Shown here piece after piece: positions 42,037-51,336 of a DNA stretch of 64,000 nt. This DNA is from UBA1227 sp963629305. GTDB taxonomy: Bacteria; Bacillota; Clostridia; Oscillospirales; Acutalibacteraceae. Location of the stretch: the NCBI GenBank assembly GCA_963629305.1, contig CAVGIJ010000005.1, positions 32,187 to 96,186 on the forward strand, given 5' to 3'. The notes beneath the pieces were generated by a model. The model was not told where the DNA came from. It searched no databases and saw only the letters and a program-made list of their open reading frames with translations. Each line of letters opens with the position of its first letter. Positions within the stretch are counted from its first letter, which is position 1. Made by a program: the position numbers and the translations under genes.

Positions 42037-44229
42037 ATGGCCGAAAAGAAAACCTTTGATGACGGATTTGAAAGTTTAAAAAAGAAGATGTACGAACAGT
42101 ACAGCAAAGCTGAAGCGGACAAGGTAGTACAGGCATATGAGTTCGCAAAGAAGGCTCATAAGGGTCAGTGCAGATATTCGGGCGAACCGTATATCACACA
42201 TCCGGTTGCGGTTGCGGAAATACTGTTTGAACTCGGAATGGATTATCAGTCCCTTATTGCCGCACTCTTACACGATACAGTTGAAGATACGGATACCGGA
42301 CTTGACAACATCCGTGAGATGTTCGGCGATGATGTCGCACAGCTTGTTGACGGCGTTACAAAGCTCGGTAAAGTTCCTCTTGAAACATGGGAAGAGAGAC
42401 AGGCTGAAAATATCCGCAAGATGTTTATCGCCATGTCTCAGGATATCCGTGTAATAATCATAAAGCTTGCAGACCGTCTCCACAACATGAGGACTCTTGA
42501 ATTCATGCGTGAACAAAAGAGACGTGATAAAGCGCTTGAGACGATTGAAATATACGCTCCGATTGCCCACAGACTCGGAATACGTACCGTAAAAGAAGAA
42601 CTCGAAGACCTCGCAATCAGATATCTTGACCCTGTAGGTTATAAGGATATTGAGGATCTTCTCAACAGAAATACAAAAATTCATCCGAATTTCATTCCGG
42701 ATACCATTGAAACAATAAAGAATCGTGTTCATGAGACAATTCCGGATGCGGCTGTTGACGGCCGCCGCAAGAGCATCCACGGCATATACAGGAAGATGTA
42801 TATCCAGAATAAGGAATTTGATGAGATATACGACGTTTATGCCATCAGAATCATTGTTGATACAGTCATTGACTGCTATAACTGTCTCGGCATAATCCAC
42901 GATATGTACCATTCGCTTCCGGGCAGATTCAAGGATTATATATCCACTCCGAAGTCAAATATGTATCAGTCACTTCATACTACGGTTATCAGCCCTGAGG
43001 GTATTCCGTTCGAGGTGCAGATAAGAACGTGGGAGATGCACTACACGGCTGAATACGGAATCGCCGCTCACTGGAAGTATAAACTCGGCGTTACCGGAAG
43101 CTCGAAGTTTGAAGAGAGACTTGCGTGGATAAGACAGCTTCTTGAAAGCCAGAAGGATTCGGACGATGTTGAAGATATCGTAAAAACAATAAAAACCGAC
43201 TTTGTTCCTGATGATGTCTTTGTATTTACGCCAAAGGGAGATGTTATAAACATCCCATACGGTTCGACCGTTATCGACTTTGCCTATGCCATTCATACGC
43301 AGGTAGGACACAAGATGGTCGGAGCAAAGGTAGACGGACGTATAGTACCGCTGGACTACAAGGTGAGTACCGGACAGATTGTAGAGGTTCTTTGCTCATC
43401 TGATCCGAATAAGGGACCGTCGCGTGACTGGCTCAATATTGTTACAACTACCAGTGCAAGAGCAAAGATCAGAAGCTGGTTCAAGAAAGAAAAACGCCCT
43501 GAAAATATTGAACAGGGTAAGATTGAATTTGAAAGAGAACTCAGAAAAGACAATATAAGACTTTTTGATGAAGAACTCGAAGAGTTCGTAAAAAGACTCT
43601 GTGAACGCAAAAAAATTGAAAATTCGGATGAATTTTTCGCGGCTATCGGTTACGGAAGCATTTCTCTTGATAAGCTTCAACCGTTTATGAAGGATGAGTA
43701 CAACAAAATACTCAAGGCGTCAGAAAGACCGAAAGATGAAATTGTTGTTACAAAGCCCGCACACAGAACGAGTTCAGAGGGAATTATTGTTGAGGGAATA
43801 GACAATTGCCTTGTTAAACTTTCAAAATGCTGTAACCCACTTCCGGGGGATGAAATTATCGGCTTCATAACACGCGGACACGGTGTTTCCGTACACAAAC
43901 GTGATTGTACCAATGTACCGATAAGTATAAAAGCATCTCCCGAACCTGAAAGATGGATAAAAGTTTATTGGGACAATAGTGTAAAAGAAGAGTTCAATGC
44001 GACGATGGATCTTTATTGTCTTTCTCGCGTCGGACTTATGGCCGACATTGCGAGCGCACTTGCCTCTATGCATGTTGACATAAGAAGTATAAACACGAGA
44101 ACGCTTAAGGATAAGGATACTGTAATGACCCTTACCATCGCGGTAAACGGTGTTGAACATCTTAATACGGTTATAAAACACATTAAGAAAATAAATGGTG
44201 TTATTGCTGTTGAAAGGGCCGGATTTTAG
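42037..44229 (+). CDS. rel: bifunctional (p)ppGpp synthetase/hydrolase RelA/SpoT
   Basis: Stringent-response enzyme, 730 residues. Order: HD hydrolase domain (YITHPVAVAEIL, ALLHDTVEDT), synthetase domain (GRRKSIHGIYRKM, YDVYAIRIIVD), TGS domain (DVFVFTPKGDVINIPYGST), helical domain and zinc/ACT region (LSKCCNPLPGDEIIGF, DIRSINTRTLKDKDT). Intact HD residues support hydrolase as well as synthetase activity. The ATG at 42037 follows AGAGGG; the gene lies five bases behind recJ. Confidence 0.97.
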   Translation: MAEKKTFDDGFESLKKKMYEQYSKAEADKVVQAYEFAKKAHKGQCRYSGEPYITHPVAVAEILFELGMDYQSLIAALLHDTVEDTDTGLDNIREMFGDDVAQLVDGVTKLGKVPLETWEERQAENIRKMFIAMSQDIRVIIIKLADRLHNMRTLEFMREQKRRDKALETIEIYAPIAHRLGIRTVKEELEDLAIRYLDPVGYKDIEDLLNRNTKIHPNFIPDTIETIKNRVHETIPDAAVDGRRKSIHGIYRKMYIQNKEFDEIYDVYAIRIIVDTVIDCYNCLGIIHDMYHSLPGRFKDYISTPKSNMYQSLHTTVISPEGIPFEVQIRTWEMHYTAEYGIAAHWKYKLGVTGSSKFEERLAWIRQLLESQKDSDDVEDIVKTIKTDFVPDDVFVFTPKGDVINIPYGSTVIDFAYAIHTQVGHKMVGAKVDGRIVPLDYKVSTGQIVEVLCSSDPNKGPSRDWLNIVTTTSARAKIRSWFKKEKRPENIEQGKIEFERELRKDNIRLFDEELEEFVKRLCERKKIENSDEFFAAIGYGSISLDKLQPFMKDEYNKILKASERPKDEIVVTKPAHRTSSEGIIVEGIDNCLVKLSKCCNPLPGDEIIGFITRGHGVSVHKRDCTNVPISIKASPEPERWIKVYWDNSVKEEFNATMDLYCLSRVGLMADIASALASMHVDIRSINTRTLKDKDTVMTLTIAVNGVEHLNTVIKHIKKINGVIAVERAGF

Positions 44230-44232
44230 TTT

Positions 44233-44685
44233 ATGAAAGCAGTTATACAAAGAGTGAAATATGCAAGTGTCAAGGTTGACGGAAAGACTGTCGGTTCTGT
44301 TGATAACGGATTCCTGATTCTTTTGGGCGTGGCTGAGGATGACGTAAAATCAGACGCAGAAATACTTGCAAAAAAGACTGCAAATCTTCGGATATTTGAA
44401 GATGATGAGGGAAAGATGAATAAATCGCTTCTCGACTTGTCATACGGTGCACTTGTTATTTCTCAGTTTACATTGCTTGCCGATACGAAGAAGGGAAACA
44501 GACCGTCGTTTATACATGCTGCAAAGCCTGAAATTGCTATTCCTCTCTACGAGTATTTTATTGAGGAACTTAAGAAAAACGGTGTTTTAGAGGTTGCCTG
44601 CGGTGAGTTCGGCGCTGACATGAAGGTTGAACTTCTAAATGACGGTCCGGTGACAATTGTCTATGATACGAATCAGTGGAGATAG
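44233..44685 (+). CDS. dtd: D-aminoacyl-tRNA deacylase
   Basis: Removes D-amino acids from tRNA. 150 residues with the two active-site signatures SQFTLLAD and, near the C-terminus, NDGPVTI. It starts three bases after the rel stop, without a clear ribosome site, so translational coupling is likely. The rel-dtd order is standard in Firmicutes. Confidence 0.96.
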   Translation: MKAVIQRVKYASVKVDGKTVGSVDNGFLILLGVAEDDVKSDAEILAKKTANLRIFEDDEGKMNKSLLDLSYGALVISQFTLLADTKKGNRPSFIHAAKPEIAIPLYEYFIEELKKNGVLEVACGEFGADMKVELLNDGPVTIVYDTNQWR

Positions 44686-44696
44686 GGTGAGAGTAT

Positions 44697-45341
44697 ATGA
44701 AAGTAAATAAACTGGTTCTCGGTTCGCTGCAGACGAACTGCTATATTGTTGTTGATGAGCTTTCGGGTCTCGGTGCGGTTATTGATCCCGCTATTTATAC
44801 CGATGAGCTTGTTTTTGCCATAAAAAATTCCGGCATGACAAAACTTGCGTATATTTTTTTGACGCACGGACACAGTGACCATATAATCGGAGTATATGAC
44901 CTTAAGTCAATATACACTGAAGCAAAGGTTGTAATAGGTGCGGATGATGATATCTGCCTTACGAGCTCGGCGTGCTCACTTGCCGCGGATATCGGACTTT
45001 CACAGCATCCGATGCATGCTGATATTTGTGTAAATGATGATGATAAAATACAATTCGGGAGCACGGAAGTTACGGTAGTTCACACACCGGGACACACACC
45101 GGGAAGCGTATGTTATCTCATGGGAAATATTATGTTTTCGGGCGATACATTGTTCTGCAGAACGTGTGGGCGCACGGATCTTTTCCGCGGAAACCACACA
45201 GACATGATGGACTCTGTTTTGAAACTCGGTAAGCTCAAGGGAGACTTTATCGTATATCCGGGACACGGACCGTCAACTACCCTTGACGCTGAACGAAAAA
45301 CCAACAGATTTATGAGGAAAATCGAATGGTCCTTAATGTAA
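44697..45341 (+). CDS. metallo-beta-lactamase-fold hydrolase (glyoxalase II-like)
   Basis: 214 residues with the metal motif THGHSDHIIG and VVHTPGHTPGSVCYL, the GloB/YcbL-type pattern. Probably hydrolyses a thioester such as S-lactoylglutathione-like compounds, but the substrate is not known. Its end overlaps hemZ by 16 bases. Operon order rel-dtd-MBL-hemZ is typical of Clostridia. Confidence 0.88.
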   Translation: MKVNKLVLGSLQTNCYIVVDELSGLGAVIDPAIYTDELVFAIKNSGMTKLAYIFLTHGHSDHIIGVYDLKSIYTEAKVVIGADDDICLTSSACSLAADIGLSQHPMHADICVNDDDKIQFGSTEVTVVHTPGHTPGSVCYLMGNIMFSGDTLFCRTCGRTDLFRGNHTDMMDSVLKLGKLKGDFIVYPGHGPSTTLDAERKTNRFMRKIEWSLM

Positions 45342-46843
45342 TTGACAATCCATATCACTACGAGCTGCAAAAGCTCACCGGGGCATTTTTTTCGGATGAA
45401 CCTGTCGAGGTTCACACAAAGCCGCCGTTTGTCGAGGGTGCGGGAACAACCGTAACCGTTCGTCTTGATACGGGTGATGATAATTCTTCAGAAGATGTAT
45501 GTGTATCTGTTGTATATTACAATTCGGAAACCGGTAAAAGACTTACGAAGTCTGAAAAATTTCCCGGATACAACGGTGAAACAGACAACTTGTCCGTTTC
45601 TCTTGCAGATGATGAGAACAGCCTTGAACTCAAAACTGCGCAAATGCTTTATTCTCTTTTGTCGGAAGCACTGAATACGGAACTTTGTTGGGGTATACTT
45701 ACCGGTATCAGACCGTCAAAGCTCCTTATACGCCTTATGAACGAAAAAGGCAGGGAAGAGGGAATCAAATACTTTGAGGACTGCTTTTATGTATCCGATA
45801 AAAAGACACAACTCGCTCTTTCTGTCGCTGACGCAGAAGAAAAAATCATAAAGACATCAAAATCGGATTCATTCAGCCTTTACATCTCAATCCCGTTTTG
45901 CCCGACACGTTGTTCTTACTGCTCGTTTGTTTCAAGCTCGGTAAATAAGGACTCGGCAAAACAGATAATTCCTGTTTATTTTGAAAATTTACTGAAAGAA
46001 ATAGAATATACAGGCAATCTGGTTAATAAACTTGGTATTACCATGTTATCTGCATATGTCGGCGGCGGAACACCGTCAATACTCAGTGCAGAGCAGATTA
46101 CGCGGCTTCTCAGAACGGTAAATTCCTGCTTTGATTTTTCACAGTGCAGGGAATTTACATTTGAAGCCGGCAGACCGGATACCATAACCGACGAAAAACT
46201 TTGTGCCGCGATTGAAAACGGTATAGACAGAATCAGTATTAATCCGCAGACAATGAATGATGACATTTTACGCGGCGTAGGCAGAAAGCACTCTGCACAA
46301 GATGTAATTTTGGCATATGCCGCCGCAAGAAAAATCGGATTTGAAAATATCAACATGGACCTTATTGCGGGGCTTCCCGGTGACAATGCAGCAGGATTTT
46401 CCGATACACTTGATAAAATTCTCCTGCTTGATCCGGAGAGTGTTACGGTTCACACTCTTGCTTATAAACGTTCTTCCGATCTCGATTACAGAAACGGCTT
46501 GTTCTCAGACGGAAGAGAAACCGTGAAAATGGTAAATCTTTCAAACGACAGACTTGTAAAATGCGGATATATACCCTACTATATGTACAGACAGGCAAAA
46601 TCAGTGGGAAATCTTGAAAATGTCGGCTACGCAAAGCCCGGCTGTGAGAGTTTCTACAACATATATATGATGGAAGAGTGTCACTCGATTATGGCGTGCG
46701 GCGCAGGGGCGGTGACAAAAATAAAGAATCCGTCAGACAACAATATTTCACGAATCTACAATTTCAAATATCCTTACGAATACAACAGCAGATTCGATGA
46801 ACAAATTAATCGCAAGAAGGCAGTTTTAGAGTATTATGGATAG
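45326..46843 (+). CDS. hemZ: radical SAM coproporphyrinogen dehydrogenase-like protein HemZ
   Basis: 505 residues. A non-conserved N-terminal domain (about 1-170) is followed by a radical SAM domain with CPTRCSYCSF (C-x3-C-x2-C for the 4Fe-4S cluster), YVGGGTPSIL and FEAGRPDTI, characteristic of HemN/HemZ. In this genome context (no other haem genes in view) its function may not be haem synthesis; HemN-like proteins also include haem chaperones and methyltransferases. Overlaps both neighbours. Confidence 0.92.
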   Translation: MVLNVIDNPYHYELQKLTGAFFSDEPVEVHTKPPFVEGAGTTVTVRLDTGDDNSSEDVCVSVVYYNSETGKRLTKSEKFPGYNGETDNLSVSLADDENSLELKTAQMLYSLLSEALNTELCWGILTGIRPSKLLIRLMNEKGREEGIKYFEDCFYVSDKKTQLALSVADAEEKIIKTSKSDSFSLYISIPFCPTRCSYCSFVSSSVNKDSAKQIIPVYFENLLKEIEYTGNLVNKLGITMLSAYVGGGTPSILSAEQITRLLRTVNSCFDFSQCREFTFEAGRPDTITDEKLCAAIENGIDRISINPQTMNDDILRGVGRKHSAQDVILAYAAARKIGFENINMDLIAGLPGDNAAGFSDTLDKILLLDPESVTVHTLAYKRSSDLDYRNGLFSDGRETVKMVNLSNDRLVKCGYIPYYMYRQAKSVGNLENVGYAKPGCESFYNIYMMEECHSIMACGAGAVTKIKNPSDNNISRIYNFKYPYEYNSRFDEQINRKKAVLEYYG

Positions 46844-47762
46844 TATGCATTATTTAAAAGTTATCAACAGAGAAGTTATTACGAATCCAATTGAATACAT
46901 CAGCAAATGCGAAAGACGCTATCAGAGCATGCTTCATCAGTATGTCAGAGAGGTAATAGACAGACCGGGAACAAATAAAATAATTATGCTTTCAGGTCCG
47001 AGCTCATCGGGAAAAACAACCGGCGCCAACAAGATGGCAAGGTTTATCTCAAGAATGGGTCACAATGCATATGTTATCTCGCTGGACGATTTTTATTTTG
47101 ACCGTGATACCATTCCGGTTGGTGAAGACGGCAACAGAGATTTTGAGACAATTTATGCACTAAATCTCGAACTGATAAGAGACACGCTTCAGGGGCTTGG
47201 CATACACGGAGAAGCCGACCTCCCGAGTTTTGACTTTGTCTCCGGTACAAGAACCGACAACTCAATGCACCTAAAACTTGAACCGGGGGATATTGTTATC
47301 GTCGAGGGACTCCATGCAATCAATCCGATTATTACTGATTGTCTTTCGGACGAAAATCTTGTAAAGATGTACGCAAGCACAGCTTCCGATATTTTTGACG
47401 ATGACAGCAGTATCATATTTTCAAGACGTGATGTAAGATTTCTTCGCAGAATGATGAGGGACTACAAGTTTCGCGGAATCAGTGTCGAAAATACATATAA
47501 CATGTGGCCGAAGGTAGTTTCGGGTGAGATTGAGTATCTTACTCCGCTTATCGAAAGCGCGGACTATGTTATTGACTCTCTTCATCCGTATGAAATCTGC
47601 GCGTATAAGGACACCGCACTCACACTTCTCTCTGAGCTTCCAAAGAGTCACCCGATGTATGAAAATGCCGTTTCTCTTTCCCAAAGACTTGAAAAAACCA
47701 CAAGAATAAACAAAGATATAATTCCAAAAACATCACTCCTTCGGGAGTTTGTAGGGCCGTAA
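46836..47762 (+). CDS. uridine kinase-like P-loop kinase
   Basis: 308 residues. Walker A SGPSSSGKTTGANK, then VISLDDFYFDRDTIP and IVEGLHAINP, as in uridine kinase/phosphoribulokinase relatives. The N-terminal 45 residues resemble the end of a threonyl-tRNA synthetase-linked TGS/nucleoside kinase form but are short here. The eight-base overlap with hemZ matches other Clostridia. A nucleoside or sugar kinase role is likely; the substrate is uncertain. Confidence 0.87.
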   Translation: MDSMHYLKVINREVITNPIEYISKCERRYQSMLHQYVREVIDRPGTNKIIMLSGPSSSGKTTGANKMARFISRMGHNAYVISLDDFYFDRDTIPVGEDGNRDFETIYALNLELIRDTLQGLGIHGEADLPSFDFVSGTRTDNSMHLKLEPGDIVIVEGLHAINPIITDCLSDENLVKMYASTASDIFDDDSSIIFSRRDVRFLRRMMRDYKFRGISVENTYNMWPKVVSGEIEYLTPLIESADYVIDSLHPYEICAYKDTALTLLSELPKSHPMYENAVSLSQRLEKTTRINKDIIPKTSLLREFVGP

Positions 47763-47783
47763 AAAAGTAAGGAGATGCAACCT

Positions 47784-49574
47784 TTGCCGGAAAAGAATTT
47801 ACAGACAAAAAAACAGGGACAGTCGATGGTTCACGGGGCAATGTTCCTCATGCTTACCACTGTTCTTGTTCATCTTATAAATATATTTTATAAAATCCCG
47901 ATTACCAATATCATAGGTGAGGTCGGACGCGGCTATTATACCGCGGCATTCGAGATTTATACTCCAATATACGCTATCGCCACGGGAGGACTTCCCGTAG
48001 CAGTTTCAAAGATGATATCCGAGCGCATTGCACGCGGACGTTACAGAGAAGTTTATACAATCAAAAAAGCGTCATTCAGAATTTTTCTCATTACGGGAGT
48101 AATAGGAACTGCATTGCTTGTGGCGCTCGCATATCCTTTCTCGCGTTTTATTATCGGCTCACCAAATACATTTTACAGCATTCTTTGTATTGCTCCGTCA
48201 ATCCTCATATGCGCAATGACTTCTATGTACGCAGGCTTTTTCGAGGGCACACGCAATATGTCTCCTGTAGGCATATCTCAGGTATGGGAGAGTATAGGAA
48301 AGTTGTTTTTCGGTATACTCCTTTCAAAACTTGTGCTCACGCGCGCTTACTCACAGTTTGAAGCAACCGGTACGGTTTTCGGAACTCCGTGCGACACTCG
48401 TGAAAAGGCGATGCTTATTGCGGCACCTTATTCCGCTGCGGCTGCCATTTCTGCCGTTACCATCGGAACACTTCTCGGAATGCTTTATCTTTTCTTTAAG
48501 TACAGAGGCAGCAGAAAGCAGATTATAACCGGGGAGGATCTTAAAAACTCGCCGAAATCACATTCGCCGAAGTATATTTCAAAAGAACTTATAAGAACGG
48601 TAATTCCTATTGCAACGAGCTCCCTTGTGCTCAATGTAACCAATTTCATAGACGCGACGACAGTTCAAAATCGTCTTAAATATGCGGTTTCGGTAGGCGC
48701 TGAAACAATAAGAGCAATATATCCGCAAATTTCCCAAATGCATATTGAGGACAAGGATATCAAGGACTTTCTTTACGGCTGTTACGGCGTCGGACTTGAC
48801 TTTCGAAATATCATACCGAGTGTCATTCTTACGCTTGGTATAAGTGTAATTCCGGTTTTGTCTGCCGCATATGCCACAAAGGATACCGCTAAAATGAAGA
48901 GTGCGGTAAGTATTGTTATAAAGACGGCAACGCTTATTGGTGTTCCTGCCGGCGTATGTATGGCGCTGCTCTCCGGACCGATTCTTCATATGATGTACCC
49001 GCGTTCATCATCCATTGCAATTTCAGCACCGTTTGTTGCGGTCTTCGGCTACGCTGCACTTCTTTTTGCAATTTCGACACCTATAAACAATATGCTTCAG
49101 TCAATAGGCAGAGCAGATGTTCCGGTAAAATCATTGCTTGTCGGTGCGACCGTAAAGATTATCTGCAACTTTATTCTTGTCGGAATACCTGCAATAAATA
49201 TAAAAGGTGCACCGATCGGAACAATTTTATGTTACCTTATCATTGTATTTAATAACCTGCGCGTGCTTTTAAAGGAAACAAAGGTTAAAATAAATTGGTT
49301 TGATTGCTTTATAAAGCCGGCATTTGTCGGAGTGTTTGCAGGTGCGTTTTCATACTTTGTATACAGTCTTTGCAACACGCACATTGTATTTGGCGCAGAA
49401 ACATCAAGATTTAACGGAACTACGGTTTCTTGTTTAATTGCACTTATTTTTGCCATAATAATTTGGGCACTTTTACTATTGATTTTTAAAGTTCTTTCAA
49501 AAAACGATATATTGATGTTGCCAAAAGGCAAAAAAATCGCAAAAGTACTTGAAAAACTCAAGTTAATAGGGTAA
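47784..49574 (+). CDS. MurJ/SpoVB-family lipid flippase (YabM-like)
   Basis: About 597 residues with 14 transmembrane helices (MVHGAMFLMLTTVLVHLIN, GGLPVAVSKMISERIARG). It belongs to the MVF/polysaccharide export superfamily, which flips lipid-linked cell-wall precursors. Position before hup-yabO-divIC fits the yabM place in the Bacillus order. I prefer the TTG at 47784, nine bases after GGAG; the in-frame ATG at 47775 touches that ribosome site. Whether it serves peptidoglycan or another polymer is open. Confidence 0.88.
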   Translation: MPEKNLQTKKQGQSMVHGAMFLMLTTVLVHLINIFYKIPITNIIGEVGRGYYTAAFEIYTPIYAIATGGLPVAVSKMISERIARGRYREVYTIKKASFRIFLITGVIGTALLVALAYPFSRFIIGSPNTFYSILCIAPSILICAMTSMYAGFFEGTRNMSPVGISQVWESIGKLFFGILLSKLVLTRAYSQFEATGTVFGTPCDTREKAMLIAAPYSAAAAISAVTIGTLLGMLYLFFKYRGSRKQIITGEDLKNSPKSHSPKYISKELIRTVIPIATSSLVLNVTNFIDATTVQNRLKYAVSVGAETIRAIYPQISQMHIEDKDIKDFLYGCYGVGLDFRNIIPSVILTLGISVIPVLSAAYATKDTAKMKSAVSIVIKTATLIGVPAGVCMALLSGPILHMMYPRSSSIAISAPFVAVFGYAALLFAISTPINNMLQSIGRADVPVKSLLVGATVKIICNFILVGIPAINIKGAPIGTILCYLIIVFNNLRVLLKETKVKINWFDCFIKPAFVGVFAGAFSYFVYSLCNTHIVFGAETSRFNGTTVSCLIALIFAIIIWALLLLIFKVLSKNDILMLPKGKKIAKVLEKLKLIG

Positions 49575-49600
49575 TATAACAAGTGTGTTAGTCGTACACG

Positions 49601-49626
49601 ACGAAACACAAGATGTTGTGTTTCGT
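49601..49626 (+). other. perfect 11-bp hairpin before hup
   Basis: ACGAAACACAA - GATG - TTGTGTTTCGT, perfect, between the flippase stop and hup. No T tract follows (GAAAATAAT), so it may act on mRNA stability, or be a protein binding site for hup control. Confidence 0.55.
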
Positions 49627-49659
49627 GAAAATAATGTATAAATTATGGAGGACGAAAAA

Positions 49660-49932
49660 ATGAATAAGACAGAACTTGTTGCTGCAGTTGCAGAAAATGC
49701 CGGACTTACAAAGAAAGATGCTGAAAAAGCAGTTGCTGCTGTAATCGATGGTATCACAGGTGCACTTAAGAAGGGTGATAAGGTTCAGCTTGTTGGCTTC
49801 GGTACATTTGAGGTTCGTAACCGTGCTGCAAAGCAGGGCCACAATCCTAAGACAGGTGAGCCAATGATGGTTCCTGCTTCTAAGCTTCCTGCATTCAAAG
49901 CAGGTAAAGCTCTTAAAGATGCTGTTAAATAA
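49660..49932 (+). CDS. hup: HU family DNA-binding protein
   Basis: 90-residue histone-like protein with the HU signature VGFGTFEVRNRAAKQGHNPKTG. GGAGG lies eight bases before ATG 49660. Codon choice looks strongly biased to a few codons, as expected for an abundant protein. It is followed by a strong terminator. Confidence 0.97.
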   Translation: MNKTELVAAVAENAGLTKKDAEKAVAAVIDGITGALKKGDKVQLVGFGTFEVRNRAAKQGHNPKTGEPMMVPASKLPAFKAGKALKDAVK

Positions 49933-49951
49933 TTGAATTAACAATTTCTTG

Positions 49952-49984
49952 CAGGAGGAGTTAAAATACTCCTCCTGTATTTTT
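49952..49984 (+). terminator. intrinsic terminator after hup
   Basis: CAGGAGGAGT pairs with ACTCCTCCTG around a short A-rich loop, followed by TATTTTT. Confidence 0.9.
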
Positions 49985-50007
49985 AATTATTGCTATGAGG
50001 TTAAAAA

Positions 50008-50247
50008 ATGAGACTCGACAAATATCTTAAAGTATCAAGAATTATAAAGAGAAGAACTGTTGCAAATGAGCTTTGCGATGCCGGTCATGTGTCTGTAAAC
50101 GGCAAGGTTCAGCGTGCATCATACGACGTTAAAGAGAATGATATTATCGAAATCAAGATGGGTGAAAAACTCATTAAAGTTCAGGTAGTATCTGTGCTCG
50201 AATACGCAAAAAAAGAAAATGCCGGAGACATGTATAAACCTCTGTAA
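50008..50247 (+). CDS. rqcP: S4-domain RNA-binding protein RqcP (YabO)
   Basis: 79 residues, almost wholly an S4 domain: MRLDKYLKVSRIIKRRTVAN and VSVNGKVQRASYDVKENDII. YabO/RqcP works with RqcH on stalled 50S subunits in ribosome quality control (family knowledge). Position between hup and divIC is as in Bacillus. Confidence 0.93.
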   Translation: MRLDKYLKVSRIIKRRTVANELCDAGHVSVNGKVQRASYDVKENDIIEIKMGEKLIKVQVVSVLEYAKKENAGDMYKPL

Positions 50248-50263
50248 CATAAGCATATCCGTA

Positions 50264-50302
50264 CCTTCTGTCGCATACCATTCTATGACAGGAGGTTTTT
50301 TT
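50264..50302 (+). terminator. terminator after rqcP whose 3' arm contains a Shine-Dalgarno
   Basis: CCTTCTGT (50264-50271) pairs with ACAGGAGG (50288-50295), extended by CAT/ATG, with seven T after it. The 3' arm carries AGGAGG, the ribosome site of the following 21-codon remnant, which would be hidden when folded. Confidence 0.65.
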
Positions 50303-50304
50303 AT

Positions 50305-50370
50305 ATGGAGAAGCTGCACAATGTAATTATTGATGCAAGAGAAAAATTGCAAAACTTTGCCAAAAACTAA
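50305..50370 (+). pseudogene. 21-codon remnant at the yabP position
   Basis: MEKLHNVIIDAREKLQNFAKN then stop. It sits exactly where the sporulation gene yabP lies in the yabO-yabP-yabQ-divIC order, and its start recalls YabP N-termini (basic/His, then V/I-I/L-x-x-R-x-x-L). It is far shorter than the roughly 95 residues of YabP, and yabQ is absent. I read it as the 5' stub left by a deletion. It could alternatively be an unrelated micro-ORF. Confidence 0.5.
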
Positions 50371-50382
50371 TGCGTTTTTTTA

Positions 50383-50411
50383 TTGTAAAACCAATATGTT
50401 TATTGTATAAT
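50383..50411 (+). promoter_or_regulatory. promoter of divIC
   Basis: TTGTAA at 50383-50388 and TATAAT at 50406-50411, 17 bases apart, 56 bases before the divIC ATG. Confidence 0.65.
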
Positions 50412-50466
50412 TGCTTTAAATGTTGTTAAATTGTGTACCGTATAATGAAAAAGAAAGGGACGAAAA

Positions 50467-50760
50467 ATGAAGAAGGAGAAAAAGAACAGCAGAAGCTTTA
50501 TTTTGACTCTTGCAATCGTTGCCGTTATGGGCTACTTCGTTATTTCCCTTGTATCGCTTCAAATGGACATAAGAGACAAGCAGCAGGAGGTAGCGGAAGC
50601 TCAGCAGGTTCAGCAGGAAAAAGAAGCTGAAAATGAAGAACTTGAGAATTTCCTTACCGAGGGTGATGAGTCGTCTTATATAGAAAGAATAGCCAGAGAC
50701 GTTCTGGGCTATGTACTACCCGGTGAAAGAGTTTACTATGACATCTCATCCGGTGAATAA
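50467..50760 (+). CDS. divIC: septum formation initiator DivIC
   Basis: 97-residue bitopic division protein of the FtsL/DivIC family. Short cytoplasmic Lys-rich start, one membrane helix (about 11-30, FILTLAIVAVMGYFVISLV), a Gln/Glu-rich coiled coil (about 32-62), and the conserved tail YIERIARDVLGYVLPGE. Followed by an S1 gene as in the Bacillus divIC-yabR pair. Confidence 0.93.
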   Translation: MKKEKKNSRSFILTLAIVAVMGYFVISLVSLQMDIRDKQQEVAEAQQVQQEKEAENEELENFLTEGDESSYIERIARDVLGYVLPGERVYYDISSGE

Positions 50761-50785
50761 TCTTGGGGAGGATTACACTTAGTTT

Positions 50786-51259
50786 ATGGAACTTGAAGTA
50801 GGTTCAGTTGTCGAAGGTAAGGTTAAAACCCTTACGAAATTTGGAGCATTTGTAGAGCTGCCGGACGGAAGTACGGGAATGGTTCATATTTCCGAAGTCG
50901 CGTCTACATATGTAAAGGAAATTACTGACTTTGTTTCTGAAGGACAGGAGGTAAAAGTCAAGATTTTAAATATTGACGAAAGCGGAAAAATCAGTCTTTC
51001 AATGAAACAGGTGCCGGGAGTGGCCGATAAGCCTCAGGCTCGTGAGAAAAATTTCAAGAGAAGAGACAGAGGAACTCCGAACGTTTGGAACGGACCCAAA
51101 CAGACACAGACGGACAGTTCTAACATGTCCTTTGAGGAAATGATGAGTAAGTGGAAGTCATCAAGTGAAGAAAAGATGGCAGATCTTAAACGTTCATCTG
51201 ATTCAAAGCATGGCGGTGGCGGCGGCTACGGAAGACGTGGCGGCGCGCACAGACCGTAA
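50786..51259 (+). CDS. S1-domain RNA-binding protein (YabR-like)
   Basis: 157 residues: an N-terminal S1 domain (VGSVVEGKVKTLTKFGAFVEL, KVKILNIDESGKISLSMK), then a charged, low-complexity tail ending GGGGGYGRRGGAHRP. This fits YabR/general stress protein 13. Probably binds RNA or ribosomes. Shine-Dalgarno GGGGAGG is 14-15 bases upstream, somewhat far. Confidence 0.9.
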   Translation: MELEVGSVVEGKVKTLTKFGAFVELPDGSTGMVHISEVASTYVKEITDFVSEGQEVKVKILNIDESGKISLSMKQVPGVADKPQAREKNFKRRDRGTPNVWNGPKQTQTDSSNMSFEEMMSKWKSSSEEKMADLKRSSDSKHGGGGGYGRRGGAHRP

Positions 51260-51284
51260 AAGTGTATCACATATACTATAACTA

Positions 51285-51318
51285 AAATTGCAGAGTGTAT
51301 GTTCACTCTGCAATTTTT
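51285..51318 (+). terminator. intrinsic terminator after the S1 gene
   Basis: AAATTGCAGAGTG pairs with CACTCTGCAATTT, followed by TTT and A-rich sequence. Confidence 0.88.
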
Positions 51319-51336
51319 TAAAAAAGGACGTTTTAT

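Noticed and set aside
42268..42912. Minus-strand ORF of 214 codons inside rel
   Set aside because: Antisense shadow of a conserved gene, with no ribosome site and no recognisable family.
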